Positions 35,994 through 45,488 of a stretch of DNA of 64,000 bases are shown one piece after another. Below the pieces are notes generated by a model that had not been told where the DNA came from, did not search any database, and saw only the letters and a list, made by a program, of their open reading frames with translations. The translations under genes and the position numbers were made by a program. The first letter of the stretch is position 1; each line of letters starts with the position of its first letter. Source of the stretch: PALSA-1353 sp036267155 (GTDB taxonomy: Bacteria > Planctomycetota > Phycisphaerae > Tepidisphaerales > Tepidisphaeraceae). The DNA is taken from the NCBI GenBank assembly GCA_036267155.1, contig DATAWP010000012.1:36131-100130 (forward strand), written 5' to 3'.

Positions 35994-38531
35994 TCAACTC
36001 AATTGATTGGCAGGCTGGCGCTGCGGGATCGGCGCGGGTTCAGGGGCAACGTCGTCCGGCGACCCGCTGCGGATGCGCATGCCGTAGAACGAACGATAGA
36101 CGAATGCCAGCGCGATCGCCAGGAACACCACCGCCAGGACCAGCTTCGTCGAGGGGTCGAGTTTTACCGCCAACTCCACCGCCAGAAGTCCGAACAGCGT
36201 TGTGAACTTGATGATCGGATTGAGCGCCACCGAGGAGGTGTCCTTGAACGGATCGCCGACGGTATCGCCGACGACCGTGGCCGCGTGAAGCTCGGTGCCC
36301 TTTTGGCGAAGCTCAACCTCGACGACTTTCTTGGCGTTGTCCCACGCGCCGCCGGCGTTGGCCATGAAGATGGCCTGGAACAGCCCGAACGTGGCCATGG
36401 AGATCAGGAACCCGATGAAGAAAAAAGGCTCAATGCAGGCGAAGCCCAGCGTCAGGAAAAAGACCGCCAGGAAGATGTTGAGCATTCCCGCCTGTGCGTA
36501 ACGCGTGCAGATTTCGACGACTTTCTTGGAATCTTCAATGGATGCCTTGGCGGCCCCGTCGAGCCGCATGTTGCGTTTGATGAATTCGACCGCGCGGTAT
36601 GCACCGGTGACGACGGCCTGCATGCTCGCGCCGGTGAACCAGTAAATTTCAGCTCCGCCAATGATCAGGCCCAGCAGGAACGGGGCATGGAGGATGGAGA
36701 GCTTTCCAATGGCGGCCGTATCCGCCAGTCCGTTGGTCAGCATCATGATGATCGAGAAGATCAGCGTGGTTGCGCCGACGACGGCGGTGCCGATCAGCAC
36801 GGGCTTGGCGGTAGCTTTGAAGGTATTTCCGGCCCCGTCGTTTTCCTCGAGCATCAGCTTGGAGTGCTCGAAATCCGCGTCGATGTTGAAATCCCGCTTC
36901 AGCTCGGCCCTGATGTTGGGAATGGTTTCAATGAGGCTAAGTTCGTAAACGCTCTGCGCGTTGTCGGTGACGGGCCCATAGCTGTCCACGGCGATGGTGA
37001 CGGGCCCCATGCCCAGGAATCCGAACGCGACCAGCCCGAATGCGAAGATGGCGACCGCCGCCCCGGCGCTGGGGTTGAGCAGGGATGCGACCCCGGCAGC
37101 GCCGCCCCAGGCAGCCACGGCGTAGGCGACGGCCATCAGGCCGCCGATCACCACGCCGCCCATCCAGAAGGCGGAGAAATTTCCGTCAACCAGGCCGCTG
37201 AGGATGTTGAGCGATGCCCCGCCCTCGCGGCTGGCATCGACGATCTCGCGGACGTGCCGGCAGTGGGTGCTGGTAAAAATTTTCGTAAATTCGGGGATCA
37301 GCGCGCCGGCCACCGTGCCGCACGTGATGATTGTGGATAACTTCCACCAGATCGTGGAGTTGATCAATGGATTGCCCTTGAGCAGGAAATAGGTGGCCAG
37401 GTACGTCGTGGCGATGGAGATGATGCTGGTCCAGTAAATCAGCCCGGTCAGCGGCCTTTCAAAATTCATCTCGGTGGCGTGCAGGTACTTCGCGCGGGCG
37501 ATGGCTTCGTTCACCAGATACGACACGCCGCTGGTCAACAGCATGACCAGGCGCATCGCGAAGATCCAGACCAGAAGCTGGGATTGAATCGCATCGGGAC
37601 AGGCCAGGAGAATAAAGGTGATGAGTGCAACGCCGGTGACGCCGTAGGTTTCGAAGCCGTCAGCGGTGGGACCGACGCTGTCGCCCGCGTTGTCGCCGGT
37701 GCAGTCCGCGATGACGCCGGGGTTGCGGGCATCGTCTTCCTTGACGTTGAAGACGATCTTCATGAGGTCGGCGCCGATGTCGGCGATCTTGGTGAAGATT
37801 CCACCCGCGACGCGCAAGGCCGCCGCGCCCAACGATTCACCGACGGCGAATCCGATGAAGCACGGACCGGCATAATCACGCGGAATAAACAGCAGAATAA
37901 TCATCATCATGACCAGCTCGACGCTGATCAGAACCATCCCGACGCTCATCCCCGCCTGGATCGGAATCGCGTAGACGGGATACGGTTTGCCCGCCAGGGA
38001 AGCCAGCGCCGTGCGGCTGTTGGCGAAAGTGTTGATGCGAATGCCGAACCACGCCACCGACACGCTGCCGGCGATGCCGATGAGGCTGAACAGCAGAATG
38101 ACCGCGACCTGCAGCGGCGCGTAATGTTTGCCCGCTTCGTCGGTCGCCAAACATCCGAAATAAATGATCAGGATCGCCCCGATGAACACTTCCAGGAGAA
38201 GAATGAATTTGATCTGCGTTTTGAGATACGTTTTGCAGGTCGCGTAAATGGTTTCGGAAACCTCGCGCATCGAGGAATGCACGGGAAGGTTTTGAAGCCT
38301 GCGGTAGATCACGATCCCGAAAAGGAATCCCAGGCCGCAAATGGCGATGCCCCACGTCAGCAGGGTATGGCCGCCGATGGAATTGTTGAAGAAGCGGGCC
38401 TGGTTGAGGTCGGGGATTTTGAGGCTTACGTCACTCGCCAGTGTGGTGCTTGGCAGAAATAAAGCCAGCAGGACAACGGAAGCGACAATGGCGGCGAGCG
38501 GCCGCCGTTTTAGGGTCGAGGCAAGAAGCAT
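35994..38531 (-). CDS. hppA: Membrane-bound, ion-pumping inorganic pyrophosphatase
   Basis: This 845-residue integral membrane protein hydrolyses pyrophosphate and pumps Na+ or H+. Substrate-site motifs are DIGAD (251-255), EDDARNPGVIADCTGDNAGD (265-284) and VVGDTVGDPFKDTSSVAL near the C-terminus, plus GGAWDNAKK. At the position that separates K+-dependent from K+-independent types it has Lys572 (GNTFKA), which predicts K+ independence. The protein is longer than the common 660-770 residues, with an N-terminal signal-like segment and a hydrophilic loop at 76-106. The motif IADCTGDNAGD differs from the common IADNVGDNVGD. A GAAAGG site lies 8 bases before the ATG. The glmM-like gene ends 72 bases upstream. 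Confidence 0.92.
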   Translation of the reverse strand: MLLASTLKRRPLAAIVASVVLLALFLPSTTLASDVSLKIPDLNQARFFNNSIGGHTLLTWGIAICGLGFLFGIVIYRRLQNLPVHSSMREVSETIYATCKTYLKTQIKFILLLEVFIGAILIIYFGCLATDEAGKHYAPLQVAVILLFSLIGIAGSVSVAWFGIRINTFANSRTALASLAGKPYPVYAIPIQAGMSVGMVLISVELVMMMIILLFIPRDYAGPCFIGFAVGESLGAAALRVAGGIFTKIADIGADLMKIVFNVKEDDARNPGVIADCTGDNAGDSVGPTADGFETYGVTGVALITFILLACPDAIQSQLLVWIFAMRLVMLLTSGVSYLVNEAIARAKYLHATEMNFERPLTGLIYWTSIISIATTYLATYFLLKGNPLINSTIWWKLSTIITCGTVAGALIPEFTKIFTSTHCRHVREIVDASREGGASLNILSGLVDGNFSAFWMGGVVIGGLMAVAYAVAAWGGAAGVASLLNPSAGAAVAIFAFGLVAFGFLGMGPVTIAVDSYGPVTDNAQSVYELSLIETIPNIRAELKRDFNIDADFEHSKLMLEENDGAGNTFKATAKPVLIGTAVVGATTLIFSIIMMLTNGLADTAAIGKLSILHAPFLLGLIIGGAEIYWFTGASMQAVVTGAYRAVEFIKRNMRLDGAAKASIEDSKKVVEICTRYAQAGMLNIFLAVFFLTLGFACIEPFFFIGFLISMATFGLFQAIFMANAGGAWDNAKKVVEVELRQKGTELHAATVVGDTVGDPFKDTSSVALNPIIKFTTLFGLLAVELAVKLDPSTKLVLAVVFLAIALAFVYRSFYGMRIRSGSPDDVAPEPAPIPQRQPANQLS

Positions 38532-38603
38532 GATGGCAGACCTTTCATGGAGGGTGAGACTGGCCCTGGTTTTGTTCTCTTTTCGTCCTTACGCGATTAC
38601 AAA

Positions 38604-40010
38604 TTAACAATGCGGTGACGCTTTTTGCAACTCTGGTTGTTGGATCGTCGCCGCTGCGACGGACTGCGCTTCGCCGATTATTTTTTCGGCTGTGGGGCGG
38701 TCGGGAGCTTCAGCAATAATCCTCATGATTGGTTCAGTGTTGCTCGGCCGGGCATGGAGCCAGGCATCGGGCCAATCGACGCGGATACCATCCTGAACGT
38801 CAATTTTCTCGGATGCATAGCAGGATTTCAGCGCCGCCACCACCCGGTTGGCGTCCTCACGCCGACAGGGGAATTTGGTTTTGACGATCTGATAGCGCGG
38901 AATTTGCGCGACGAGCTGGCTGATGGAAAGACCCGTCCCGGCCATGAGTTGCAGGACATACGCCATCCCCACAAGACTGTCCCGACCCGGAACGACGCGG
39001 AGGTCGATCACCCCCCCGTTGCCCTCGCCCCCAACCACCGCCTGATGGGCCAGCATCGCCTGCACGACATTGGCCTCCCCAACGGGGGTGCGGATCACCC
39101 GGCTGTTGTGCGCCGCCGCAACATCGTCGAGCATCCGGCTGGATGACAAATTGGCGACCGCCACCCCCGGCCGGCGGGATAGCAGCCACTTGGCGCAAAG
39201 AATCAGCGAATATTCCTCGCCGATATATGTGCCCGCCTCGTCCACGATGGCCAACCGATCGGCATCCGGATCCTGGGCGAAGCCGACGACCGCGCGATGC
39301 CGGCGAACCTCATCGGACAACGACACCAGATTCTTTTCCGTAGGCTCCGGCTCATGCGGAAACCGGCCATCAGGCGTGGCATTCAAATGAATGAGTTGGC
39401 AGCCCAGCTTGCTGAGCAGCGTGGCCGTGGCGACGCAGCCAGCTCCGTTTACGCTGTCGAGCACCACTCGATACCGTTTGGAGGAAATGCCCAGAACATC
39501 CACATGATCCAGAACCCGCTTGACGTGCAGCGCATGCGTCTGCGTGTCGCGGCGGGGAGGGATCAGCTTGTGAACCTCCGCATATTCCGCCCCGTTGGCC
39601 TGATACAGATCGGCGATGGCCTGGGCATCGGCCGGCGGCGGGGCGACGGCGTCGCGGTTGAGAAATTTCAGGCCGTTCCATTCGATCGGATTGTGCGATG
39701 CGGTCGCGATGATCCCCGCATCCGCATCAAGGTGGCGAACCATCATCGCCACGCCGGGCGTGCTGACGATGTCGAGATCGACAACCTCCATCCCGCTGGC
39801 GACCAACGCGGCGACCGCCGCATCGCGCACCCAAATTCCACTGGGTCGGCTATCGCGCCCAAAGACGACCCGCAACTGTTTTTTCGATCGGTCCCGGCCT
39901 TTAAGGAATGCCGCGAACGCCGCCGCCATGCGGCAAACGACCGCGGGCGTCAGTGATCCGCCGACCGTCCCTCGCATCCCGGAAATGCCGATCATCAACT
40001 CCGTTTGCAT
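38604..40010 (-). CDS. glmM: Phosphoglucosamine mutase / phosphohexomutase
   Basis: This 468-residue alpha-D-phosphohexomutase has the phosphoserine loop IIATASHNP (Ser105), metal loop DPDADR (247-252), sugar loop GGEGNGG (327-333) and phosphate loop RPSNTEP (421-427). The GEGNGG form is typical of the archaeal-like GlmM group rather than of classical phosphomannomutase (GEqSGH). It would convert glucosamine-6-phosphate to glucosamine-1-phosphate for UDP-GlcNAc and peptidoglycan synthesis. A phosphomannomutase or phosphoglucomutase role cannot be excluded from sequence. The start lies next to the big inverted repeat at 40071. Confidence 0.85.
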   Translation of the reverse strand: MQTELMIGISGMRGTVGGSLTPAVVCRMAAAFAAFLKGRDRSKKQLRVVFGRDSRPSGIWVRDAAVAALVASGMEVVDLDIVSTPGVAMMVRHLDADAGIIATASHNPIEWNGLKFLNRDAVAPPPADAQAIADLYQANGAEYAEVHKLIPPRRDTQTHALHVKRVLDHVDVLGISSKRYRVVLDSVNGAGCVATATLLSKLGCQLIHLNATPDGRFPHEPEPTEKNLVSLSDEVRRHRAVVGFAQDPDADRLAIVDEAGTYIGEEYSLILCAKWLLSRRPGVAVANLSSSRMLDDVAAAHNSRVIRTPVGEANVVQAMLAHQAVVGGEGNGGVIDLRVVPGRDSLVGMAYVLQLMAGTGLSISQLVAQIPRYQIVKTKFPCRREDANRVVAALKSCYASEKIDVQDGIRVDWPDAWLHARPSNTEPIMRIIAEAPDRPTAEKIIGEAQSVAAATIQQPELQKASPHC

Positions 40011-40070
40011 CGCCGGGCATTATGGATTTGCCGCTACATATCGCAAGGGATATGCTTCGGAGTCATTGCT

Positions 40071-40152
40071 CGTTTGGACCCCCGCAAAGCGCGGGGCTAA
40101 CGGACAAGCAAAGTTTTTACCGTTAGCCCCCCGCTTTGCGGGGGTCCAAACG
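40071..40152. repeat. Large near-perfect inverted repeat (family E)
   Basis: Arms of 33 bases (40071-40103 and 40120-40152) differ at one position, around a 16-base loop. They contain cgtttggacccccgcaaagc and its complement. It fills the divergent region between glmM (minus) and the serine acetyltransferase (plus), ending 12 bases before the start of the latter. Confidence 0.85.
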
Positions 40153-40163
40153 ACGAATCAATT

Positions 40164-41123
40164 ATGGAACGCAACGACCTGAATGAACGATTGCCGGGCG
40201 TGGTAGAGTCGCTGGTGAACAGCGTCCTCGCCGAGCCGCGCATGCAGCACCTGAACCGGGTGTTCCTGCCGAGCCGGGATGCGATAGTTCGGGGAATCGA
40301 ACTCCTTCGGCAGATCATTTATCCCGGGTATTTCGGACAGCAGGGGCTAACGACTCAAAACGTGACGTATCGCATGGGCGAATTCGTCATCGAGTTGACG
40401 GATATTTTGTACGAGCAGGTTCGCTGCTGCCTGCGGTACAAGCGGCAAATTCCCGGAGCCGACGGGGACAGCGAACAATGCGAGGAATGTGATCGGGAAG
40501 CGGCCCGGATCGTGGCGGCGTTCTTCGATCGGCTGCCAGGCGTGCGTGCACTGCTGGCCGACGACGTGCAGGCGGCGTTCGACGGCGATCCCGCCGCACA
40601 AAGCACCGATGAGACGATCTTCTGCTATCCCGGTCTGCTGGCGATCACCGTGCAGCGCGTGGCCCACGAGTTTTACAAACTCGAGGTGCCGCTGCTGCCG
40701 CGCATCATGACGGAATATGCCCACGGGCTTACCGGGATCGACATTCATCCCGGAGCGAAATTGGGCCGGAAATTCTTCATCGACCACGGCACCGGCGTGG
40801 TGATCGGCGAAACCACCGAGATTGGCGACAACGTGAAAATCTATCAGGGCGTCACGCTCGGCGCGCTCGCGCCCGGGTTCGGCCAACTCCTGCGCGGTCA
40901 AAAACGCCATCCAACCATACAGAACAACGTGACGATCTACGCAGGCGCAACGATCCTCGGCGGCGACACGACCATTGGCGAAGGCTGCACGATCGGCGGC
41001 AACGTTTTCATCACGGCCAGCGTGCCGCAGTTTAATCAGGTCAGCGCCGATCCGCCGAAACTGAAATACCGCGACCGCCGCTCCCGCACGCGTGCCGATT
41101 CCGCTCCGGATTTTCAAATTTGA
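40164..41123 (+). CDS. cysE: Serine O-acetyltransferase
   Basis: This 319-residue enzyme makes O-acetylserine from serine and acetyl-CoA, the first step of cysteine synthesis. The C-terminal left-handed beta-helix has GIDIHPGAKLGRKFFIDHGT and GVVIGETTEIGDNVKIYQGV, with catalytic His208 in DHGTG. Hexapeptide repeats follow (NNVTIYAGATILGGDTTIGE). The N-terminal helical SATase domain is long. This is the EpsC type found in many bacteria. It ends 286 bases before murE. Confidence 0.9.
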   Translation: MERNDLNERLPGVVESLVNSVLAEPRMQHLNRVFLPSRDAIVRGIELLRQIIYPGYFGQQGLTTQNVTYRMGEFVIELTDILYEQVRCCLRYKRQIPGADGDSEQCEECDREAARIVAAFFDRLPGVRALLADDVQAAFDGDPAAQSTDETIFCYPGLLAITVQRVAHEFYKLEVPLLPRIMTEYAHGLTGIDIHPGAKLGRKFFIDHGTGVVIGETTEIGDNVKIYQGVTLGALAPGFGQLLRGQKRHPTIQNNVTIYAGATILGGDTTIGEGCTIGGNVFITASVPQFNQVSADPPKLKYRDRRSRTRADSAPDFQI

Positions 41124-41409
41124 CCACGCCGGCGGCAAAGAGGCTAAAACACGTCCAAAACTTTCACCCGTGCGCCACTATAATAGAGGGCAACATATTT
41201 CCCTTGCTGACTCCGACCGATTCATCCCCGGATTTTGACAGCGGTCTCAAAAACAATAGCGCAAAATCTGCATATTTTGGGGCATAGTGAGACATTGAGC
41301 CTGAGGTCTCGCCGCGCCCGTGATTGCTTTTTGGGCGGTTGATGATAGATTTTCTTCTGTGGGCAGGGTTGCCCGGCAGATCTGAGGTCGTTGGGAAAAG
41401 GACGTCCCG
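41124..41409. other. Spacer before the mur operon
   Basis: I see no gene here. A TATAAT at about 41178-41183 and a TTGACA at about 41234 are present, but neither has a properly spaced partner box. AAGGA about 10 bases before the murE ATG is a probable ribosome site. Confidence 0.4.
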
Positions 41410-42894
41410 ATGCGGCTCCATCAGCTCGTTCTTGAGCTTGATCCACGATTCAATTTACTTGGCATTGCCGATGTGCCGATTGCCGGCGTCTGCGAGGACT
41501 CCCGCCGCGTTGCCGTGGGCGATCTGTTCATCGCACGGACAGGCAGGACGACCGAAGGGGCAATCTTCATCGCCCAGGCCGTGGAGCGCGGGGCCGCGGC
41601 CGTGGTCACCGCCATGCCCTCGGCCGATTGCGCGGTCCCGCAGGTGATCCTTCCCAATCCCGCGGCCGTCTCCGCAGCGCTGGCGCATCTCTTCTATGGC
41701 AATCCGTCCAAATCCATCCGTGCCGTCGGAGTCACCGGCACCAACGGCAAGACCACGACGACGTATCTCCTCCGGCACATTCTCAACAAAACCAATTATC
41801 GCTGCGGGCTGATTGGCACCGTTGAAACCGACGATGGCCGGGACCGCCGCGAGGCCACGATGACCACGCCCGGCGCCATCGACCTTGCCAAACTTTTGGC
41901 GTCAATCCGCGATAACGGCTGCCGCGCCTGCGCGATGGAAACCTCCAGTCACGCCCTGGACCAGGGACGCGTCGATGGCGTTCGTTTCGCCGGCGCTGCC
42001 TTTACCAACCTCACCCGCGATCATCTGGACTATCACGGCCAGATGGAAAACTACGCGGCCGCCAAGGCAAAGCTCTTCGCCATGCTGGATGAGGATGCGA
42101 TCGCGGTCATCAATGCCGAGGATTCCTGGTCCGAGCGAATGGTCATCGAGTGCAAGGCGCGGATCGTGCGTTTTGGATTCGGGCAACAAGCGGACTATTG
42201 CGCCCGCGACATTGCCATGACGAGCCAAGGCTCGCGCTTCATCCTGCACACGCCCGATGGCAGCACCGAGGTGGCGCTGGGCATGATCGGCCGGCACAAC
42301 ATCGCCAACGCCCTTACCGCCGCGGCACTGCTGGGCGAAGTGTTCCGGCTTTCGGTTCATCAGATCGCCGCGGGTTTGCAGGATGCCCAGGGCGCCCCGG
42401 GCCGATTGCAGTTGGTGCGGTGTCCCGGCGCGCCGGGATTCGCCGTCCTCGTGGACTACGCACACACGGATGACGCACTCGAAAAAGTACTGACGGCTCT
42501 TCGCCCGCTGACGCGGGGAAAACTGCGGGTGATGTTCGGCTGCGGCGGAGATCGCGACCGCACCAAGCGCCCGCTGATGGCCCGGACCGCCGAGCGACTG
42601 GCCGACATCGTTTATGTCACCAGCGACAACCCCCGCACCGAGAATCCCGGCGACATCATCGAGCAGATTCTCACAGGATTTCCCAGGACCGGGAGCAAAA
42701 CCGTCATCGTCGAACCGGATCGCCGCGTGGCCATCACGAAAGTTCTGGAAGACGCCCGAAGCGGCGATGTCGTCCTCTTGGCCGGCAAGGGCCACGAGAA
42801 TTACCAGATCGTCGGGCAAACCAGGCACCATTTCGACGACGTCGAAGAAGCGGCGAAAGTGCTTCGGAAAATGTCGCCGTCCAAAAGCTCTTAG
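41410..42894 (+). CDS. murE: UDP-MurNAc-L-Ala-D-Glu:meso-diaminopimelate ligase
   Basis: This 494-residue ATP-dependent Mur ligase has the P-loop GVTGTNGKTTT (107-117), ETSSHALDQGR, FTNLTRDHLDYHG and the C-terminal motif SDNPRTENP (DNPR at 406-409). DNPR marks enzymes that add meso-DAP rather than lysine, which fits dapB at 21335. It works in the cytoplasm on the nucleotide precursor of peptidoglycan. murF starts 3 bases after its stop. Planctomycetes were long thought to lack peptidoglycan; this operon is direct evidence for precursor synthesis here. Confidence 0.95.
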   Translation: MRLHQLVLELDPRFNLLGIADVPIAGVCEDSRRVAVGDLFIARTGRTTEGAIFIAQAVERGAAAVVTAMPSADCAVPQVILPNPAAVSAALAHLFYGNPSKSIRAVGVTGTNGKTTTTYLLRHILNKTNYRCGLIGTVETDDGRDRREATMTTPGAIDLAKLLASIRDNGCRACAMETSSHALDQGRVDGVRFAGAAFTNLTRDHLDYHGQMENYAAAKAKLFAMLDEDAIAVINAEDSWSERMVIECKARIVRFGFGQQADYCARDIAMTSQGSRFILHTPDGSTEVALGMIGRHNIANALTAAALLGEVFRLSVHQIAAGLQDAQGAPGRLQLVRCPGAPGFAVLVDYAHTDDALEKVLTALRPLTRGKLRVMFGCGGDRDRTKRPLMARTAERLADIVYVTSDNPRTENPGDIIEQILTGFPRTGSKTVIVEPDRRVAITKVLEDARSGDVVLLAGKGHENYQIVGQTRHHFDDVEEAAKVLRKMSPSKSS

Positions 42895-42897
42895 AAC

Positions 42898-44301
42898 ATG
42901 AACCCCATTTCGCTGGCAGAAATTGGAAACGTGACGGGCGCAGCCGAGACCTCGGCGGCCTCGGATATAGCGGTTCCTGCGATCTGCACGGACACGCGAC
43001 GGATGGCCGCCGGCTCGCTGTTTATCGCGCTGCACGGCGAGAATTTTGACGGACATGACTTTCTGGACCAGGCGGCGGCTGGCGGTGCGTCAGCGGCGAT
43101 GGTCGATCGCGAACCGAAAACGGCGCCTCCGGCCCTGCGATTGCTTCGCGTTCCCGACACCAAAGCCGCCATGGGCCGGCTGGCGCGCCACATTCGGCAG
43201 CAGATGCGAGGAAAAATCATCGCCGTCGCCGGAAGTAATGGGAAAACCGGCACCAAGCACCTCATCCACGGCGTGCTTCGCGAAGATTTGCGCGGATCGA
43301 TGTCGCCCAAAAGTTTCAATAATGACATCGGCGTGCCGCTGACGATTTTTTCGGCCGACTCGATGCAGGATTATCTGGTTCTGGAACTGGGCACCAATCA
43401 TCCGGGCGAAATCCGTGCGTTGACCGATATCGCGTTGCCGGATGTCGCCATCGTCACCAATTGCTCGGCCGAGCATCTCGAGGGCCTGGGCGACCTGGAC
43501 GGCGTGAGAAGAGAGAACGCGAGCCTCGTCGAAGGAATCGCACCGGGCGGCCTGCTGATCGTCAACGGCGATGATCCGGCGCTTCTGGAAGCGACTGGCA
43601 AATTCACCGGCCGGCGGGTGAAATTTGGTTTTTCCGAAACCAACGATCTTTGGGCGTCGAATATTCTTTGCGGCCTGGACGGGACCAATTTCAGAATCGA
43701 GCCGCTCGGCAAACAGGCGTTTGTTCCCCTGCTGGGACGGCACAGCGCGGTGAACGCGCTGGCCGCGATTGCCGTGGGGCGCGCGATGAATCTGGACGAT
43801 GGCCGGATCGTGGAAAATATGCGTCACGCCACCGGACCGGAGATGCGGCTTCAGCTTGTGAATGCCGGCGGCGTTCGCGTGTTGAACGATGCGTACAACG
43901 CCAATCCCGCGTCGATGCGGGCGGCGATCGTGACGCTCTTGTTGCTGCCGGCGAGCGGCCGGCGGATCGCCATGCTCGGCGACATGCGGGAATTGGGCCT
44001 GTCATCGGCGAAACTCCATCGCGAAATTGGAAAGCTTGTCGCCGACCGTTTCATCCCCGATCTGCTGGTCTGCGTTGGCGCAGAGGCTAAGGCGATCGCG
44101 GCGGAGGCGATCAAAACTGGAATGCCGCCCAATCGGGTTGAGCATTTCCCCAATGCGGCGGCCGCGTGCGCCGTGGCGGCGCGGTTGAGGGATGGAGATC
44201 TCATTCTGCTCAAGGCGTCTCGCGCCATCGGATTAGAAGCGGTGGCGCGGGCGATCGTCGCGAGCCGCCCGTCGTCGCCGCCCCTGGCGGCCGCATCGTG
44301 A
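42898..44301 (+). CDS. murF: UDP-MurNAc-tripeptide:D-Ala-D-Ala ligase
   Basis: This 467-residue ligase adds D-Ala-D-Ala to the UDP-MurNAc tripeptide. The nucleotide site is AVAGSNGKTGTKH (P-loop at 112-118). Further blocks are SPKSFNNDIGVPLT, VLELGTNHPGEIRAL, TNCSAEHLEGLG and VLNDAYNANPASMRAAI; the last two are MurF hallmarks. It lies in a tight operon with murE (3-base gap) and mraY (4-base gap). Confidence 0.95.
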   Translation: MNPISLAEIGNVTGAAETSAASDIAVPAICTDTRRMAAGSLFIALHGENFDGHDFLDQAAAGGASAAMVDREPKTAPPALRLLRVPDTKAAMGRLARHIRQQMRGKIIAVAGSNGKTGTKHLIHGVLREDLRGSMSPKSFNNDIGVPLTIFSADSMQDYLVLELGTNHPGEIRALTDIALPDVAIVTNCSAEHLEGLGDLDGVRRENASLVEGIAPGGLLIVNGDDPALLEATGKFTGRRVKFGFSETNDLWASNILCGLDGTNFRIEPLGKQAFVPLLGRHSAVNALAAIAVGRAMNLDDGRIVENMRHATGPEMRLQLVNAGGVRVLNDAYNANPASMRAAIVTLLLLPASGRRIAMLGDMRELGLSSAKLHREIGKLVADRFIPDLLVCVGAEAKAIAAEAIKTGMPPNRVEHFPNAAAACAVAARLRDGDLILLKASRAIGLEAVARAIVASRPSSPPLAAAS

Positions 44302-44305
44302 TCCC

Positions 44306-45481
44306 ATGATCTACCTGCTGGTCAAATACCATTACGCGTGGCTTGAAGCTCACCATTTCGGATTTCTGCGCGTCTTCAACGACGTCACGTTCCAATCCAC
44401 GGCCGCGGTGATCGTCAGCTTTGCTCTGGTGATGCTGCTTGGCCCCGGCGTCATCCGCTGGCTGCGAACGAAAAAAATCGGCGATGGCGCGCATTTCGAT
44501 CAGGCCCAGATGGATCAAATGATGCTCGGCAAAAAAGGCACGCCGACGATGGGGGGCATCCTTATCATCTTCGCCATCGCGCTGACGACGTTGCTGCTCG
44601 CCGACCTCGATAATTTTTACGTCGGAATGGGCCTGATCTGCCTGATCTGGCTCGGGGCGGTGGGCATGATGGATGATTGGCTCAAGCTGACCATGGATCG
44701 GCGCCGCAAGCAGCTTCCCGAAGGCGCGGCCGTGAGCCGGCAGGGGTTGACCTCGTTGGAGAAAATCCTGTTCCAGATCGGATTAGGAATTCTGCTGTCT
44801 TATTTCACCTATTTTTACAGCCGAGACCCGCACAGCCACACGCTCTATTTTCCGTTCTTCAAGAACCTGGCCACCCCGCTGGGGCCGACGGCGTTCATCA
44901 TCCTCGGCACGGTGGTCCTGACGGGCACGAGCAATGCGGTGAATCTGACGGATGGATTAGACGGTCTGGCAACCGGCTGTGCCGGGATCGTGAGCTTCAG
45001 CTTTCTGATCCTGGCCCTGCTCCAGGGCTATCGCGTGGGCGGAGGTTACCTGGTGGACGTGCTGTTTCTGCCGCGAATTCCCGGCAGCGCGGAAATGGCC
45101 GTGATCGCCGGGTCAATGGTGGGGGCCTGCCTGGGATTTTTGTGGTTCAATTGCAGCCCGGCGGCCGTTTTCATGGGCGACACCGGCTCATTGGCGCTGG
45201 GCGGCTTGCTCGGATACATCGCGATAGTGATCCGCCAGGAATTGCTGCTGGTTCTCTGCGGCGGAATTTTCGTGGCCGAGGCGGGCAGCGTGATCCTGCA
45301 AGTCGGCTGGTTCAAGTTTACCAAAAAGCGGCACGGCGAAGGCCGGAGAATTTTCCTCATGGCTCCGCTGCATTACCACTTCCAACGCAAAGGCTGGGCG
45401 GAAACGCAAGTGGTCATTCGCTTCTGGCTCATCGCCGTGATGCTGGCCATGCTGGCGCTGGCGACGATCAAGCTGCGGTAA
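44306..45481 (+). CDS. mraY: Phospho-N-acetylmuramoyl-pentapeptide transferase
   Basis: This 391-residue integral membrane enzyme transfers phospho-MurNAc-pentapeptide to undecaprenyl phosphate to make lipid I. Signatures are KKGTPTMGGILII, GMMDDWLKLTMD (Asp pair), TGTSNAVNLTDGLDGLATG and AAVFMGDTGSLALGG. APLHYHFQRKGWAETQVVIR near the C-terminus closes the list. About ten transmembrane segments can be seen. It is the last gene of the operon; murD and ftsW do not follow. Instead a hairpin and convergent glycosyltransferase genes end the cluster. Confidence 0.95.
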   Translation: MIYLLVKYHYAWLEAHHFGFLRVFNDVTFQSTAAVIVSFALVMLLGPGVIRWLRTKKIGDGAHFDQAQMDQMMLGKKGTPTMGGILIIFAIALTTLLLADLDNFYVGMGLICLIWLGAVGMMDDWLKLTMDRRRKQLPEGAAVSRQGLTSLEKILFQIGLGILLSYFTYFYSRDPHSHTLYFPFFKNLATPLGPTAFIILGTVVLTGTSNAVNLTDGLDGLATGCAGIVSFSFLILALLQGYRVGGGYLVDVLFLPRIPGSAEMAVIAGSMVGACLGFLWFNCSPAAVFMGDTGSLALGGLLGYIAIVIRQELLLVLCGGIFVAEAGSVILQVGWFKFTKKRHGEGRRIFLMAPLHYHFQRKGWAETQVVIRFWLIAVMLAMLALATIKLR

Positions 45482-45488
45482 AAGCATT

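Noticed and set aside
41178..41239. TATAAT and TTGACA as a promoter for the mur operon
   Set aside because: They are in the wrong order and spacing relative to each other, and neither has a matching partner box.
41164..41421. 85-codon minus-strand open frame before murE
   Set aside because: No ribosome site, composition like a random frame, and it overlaps the murE ribosome site and start region.
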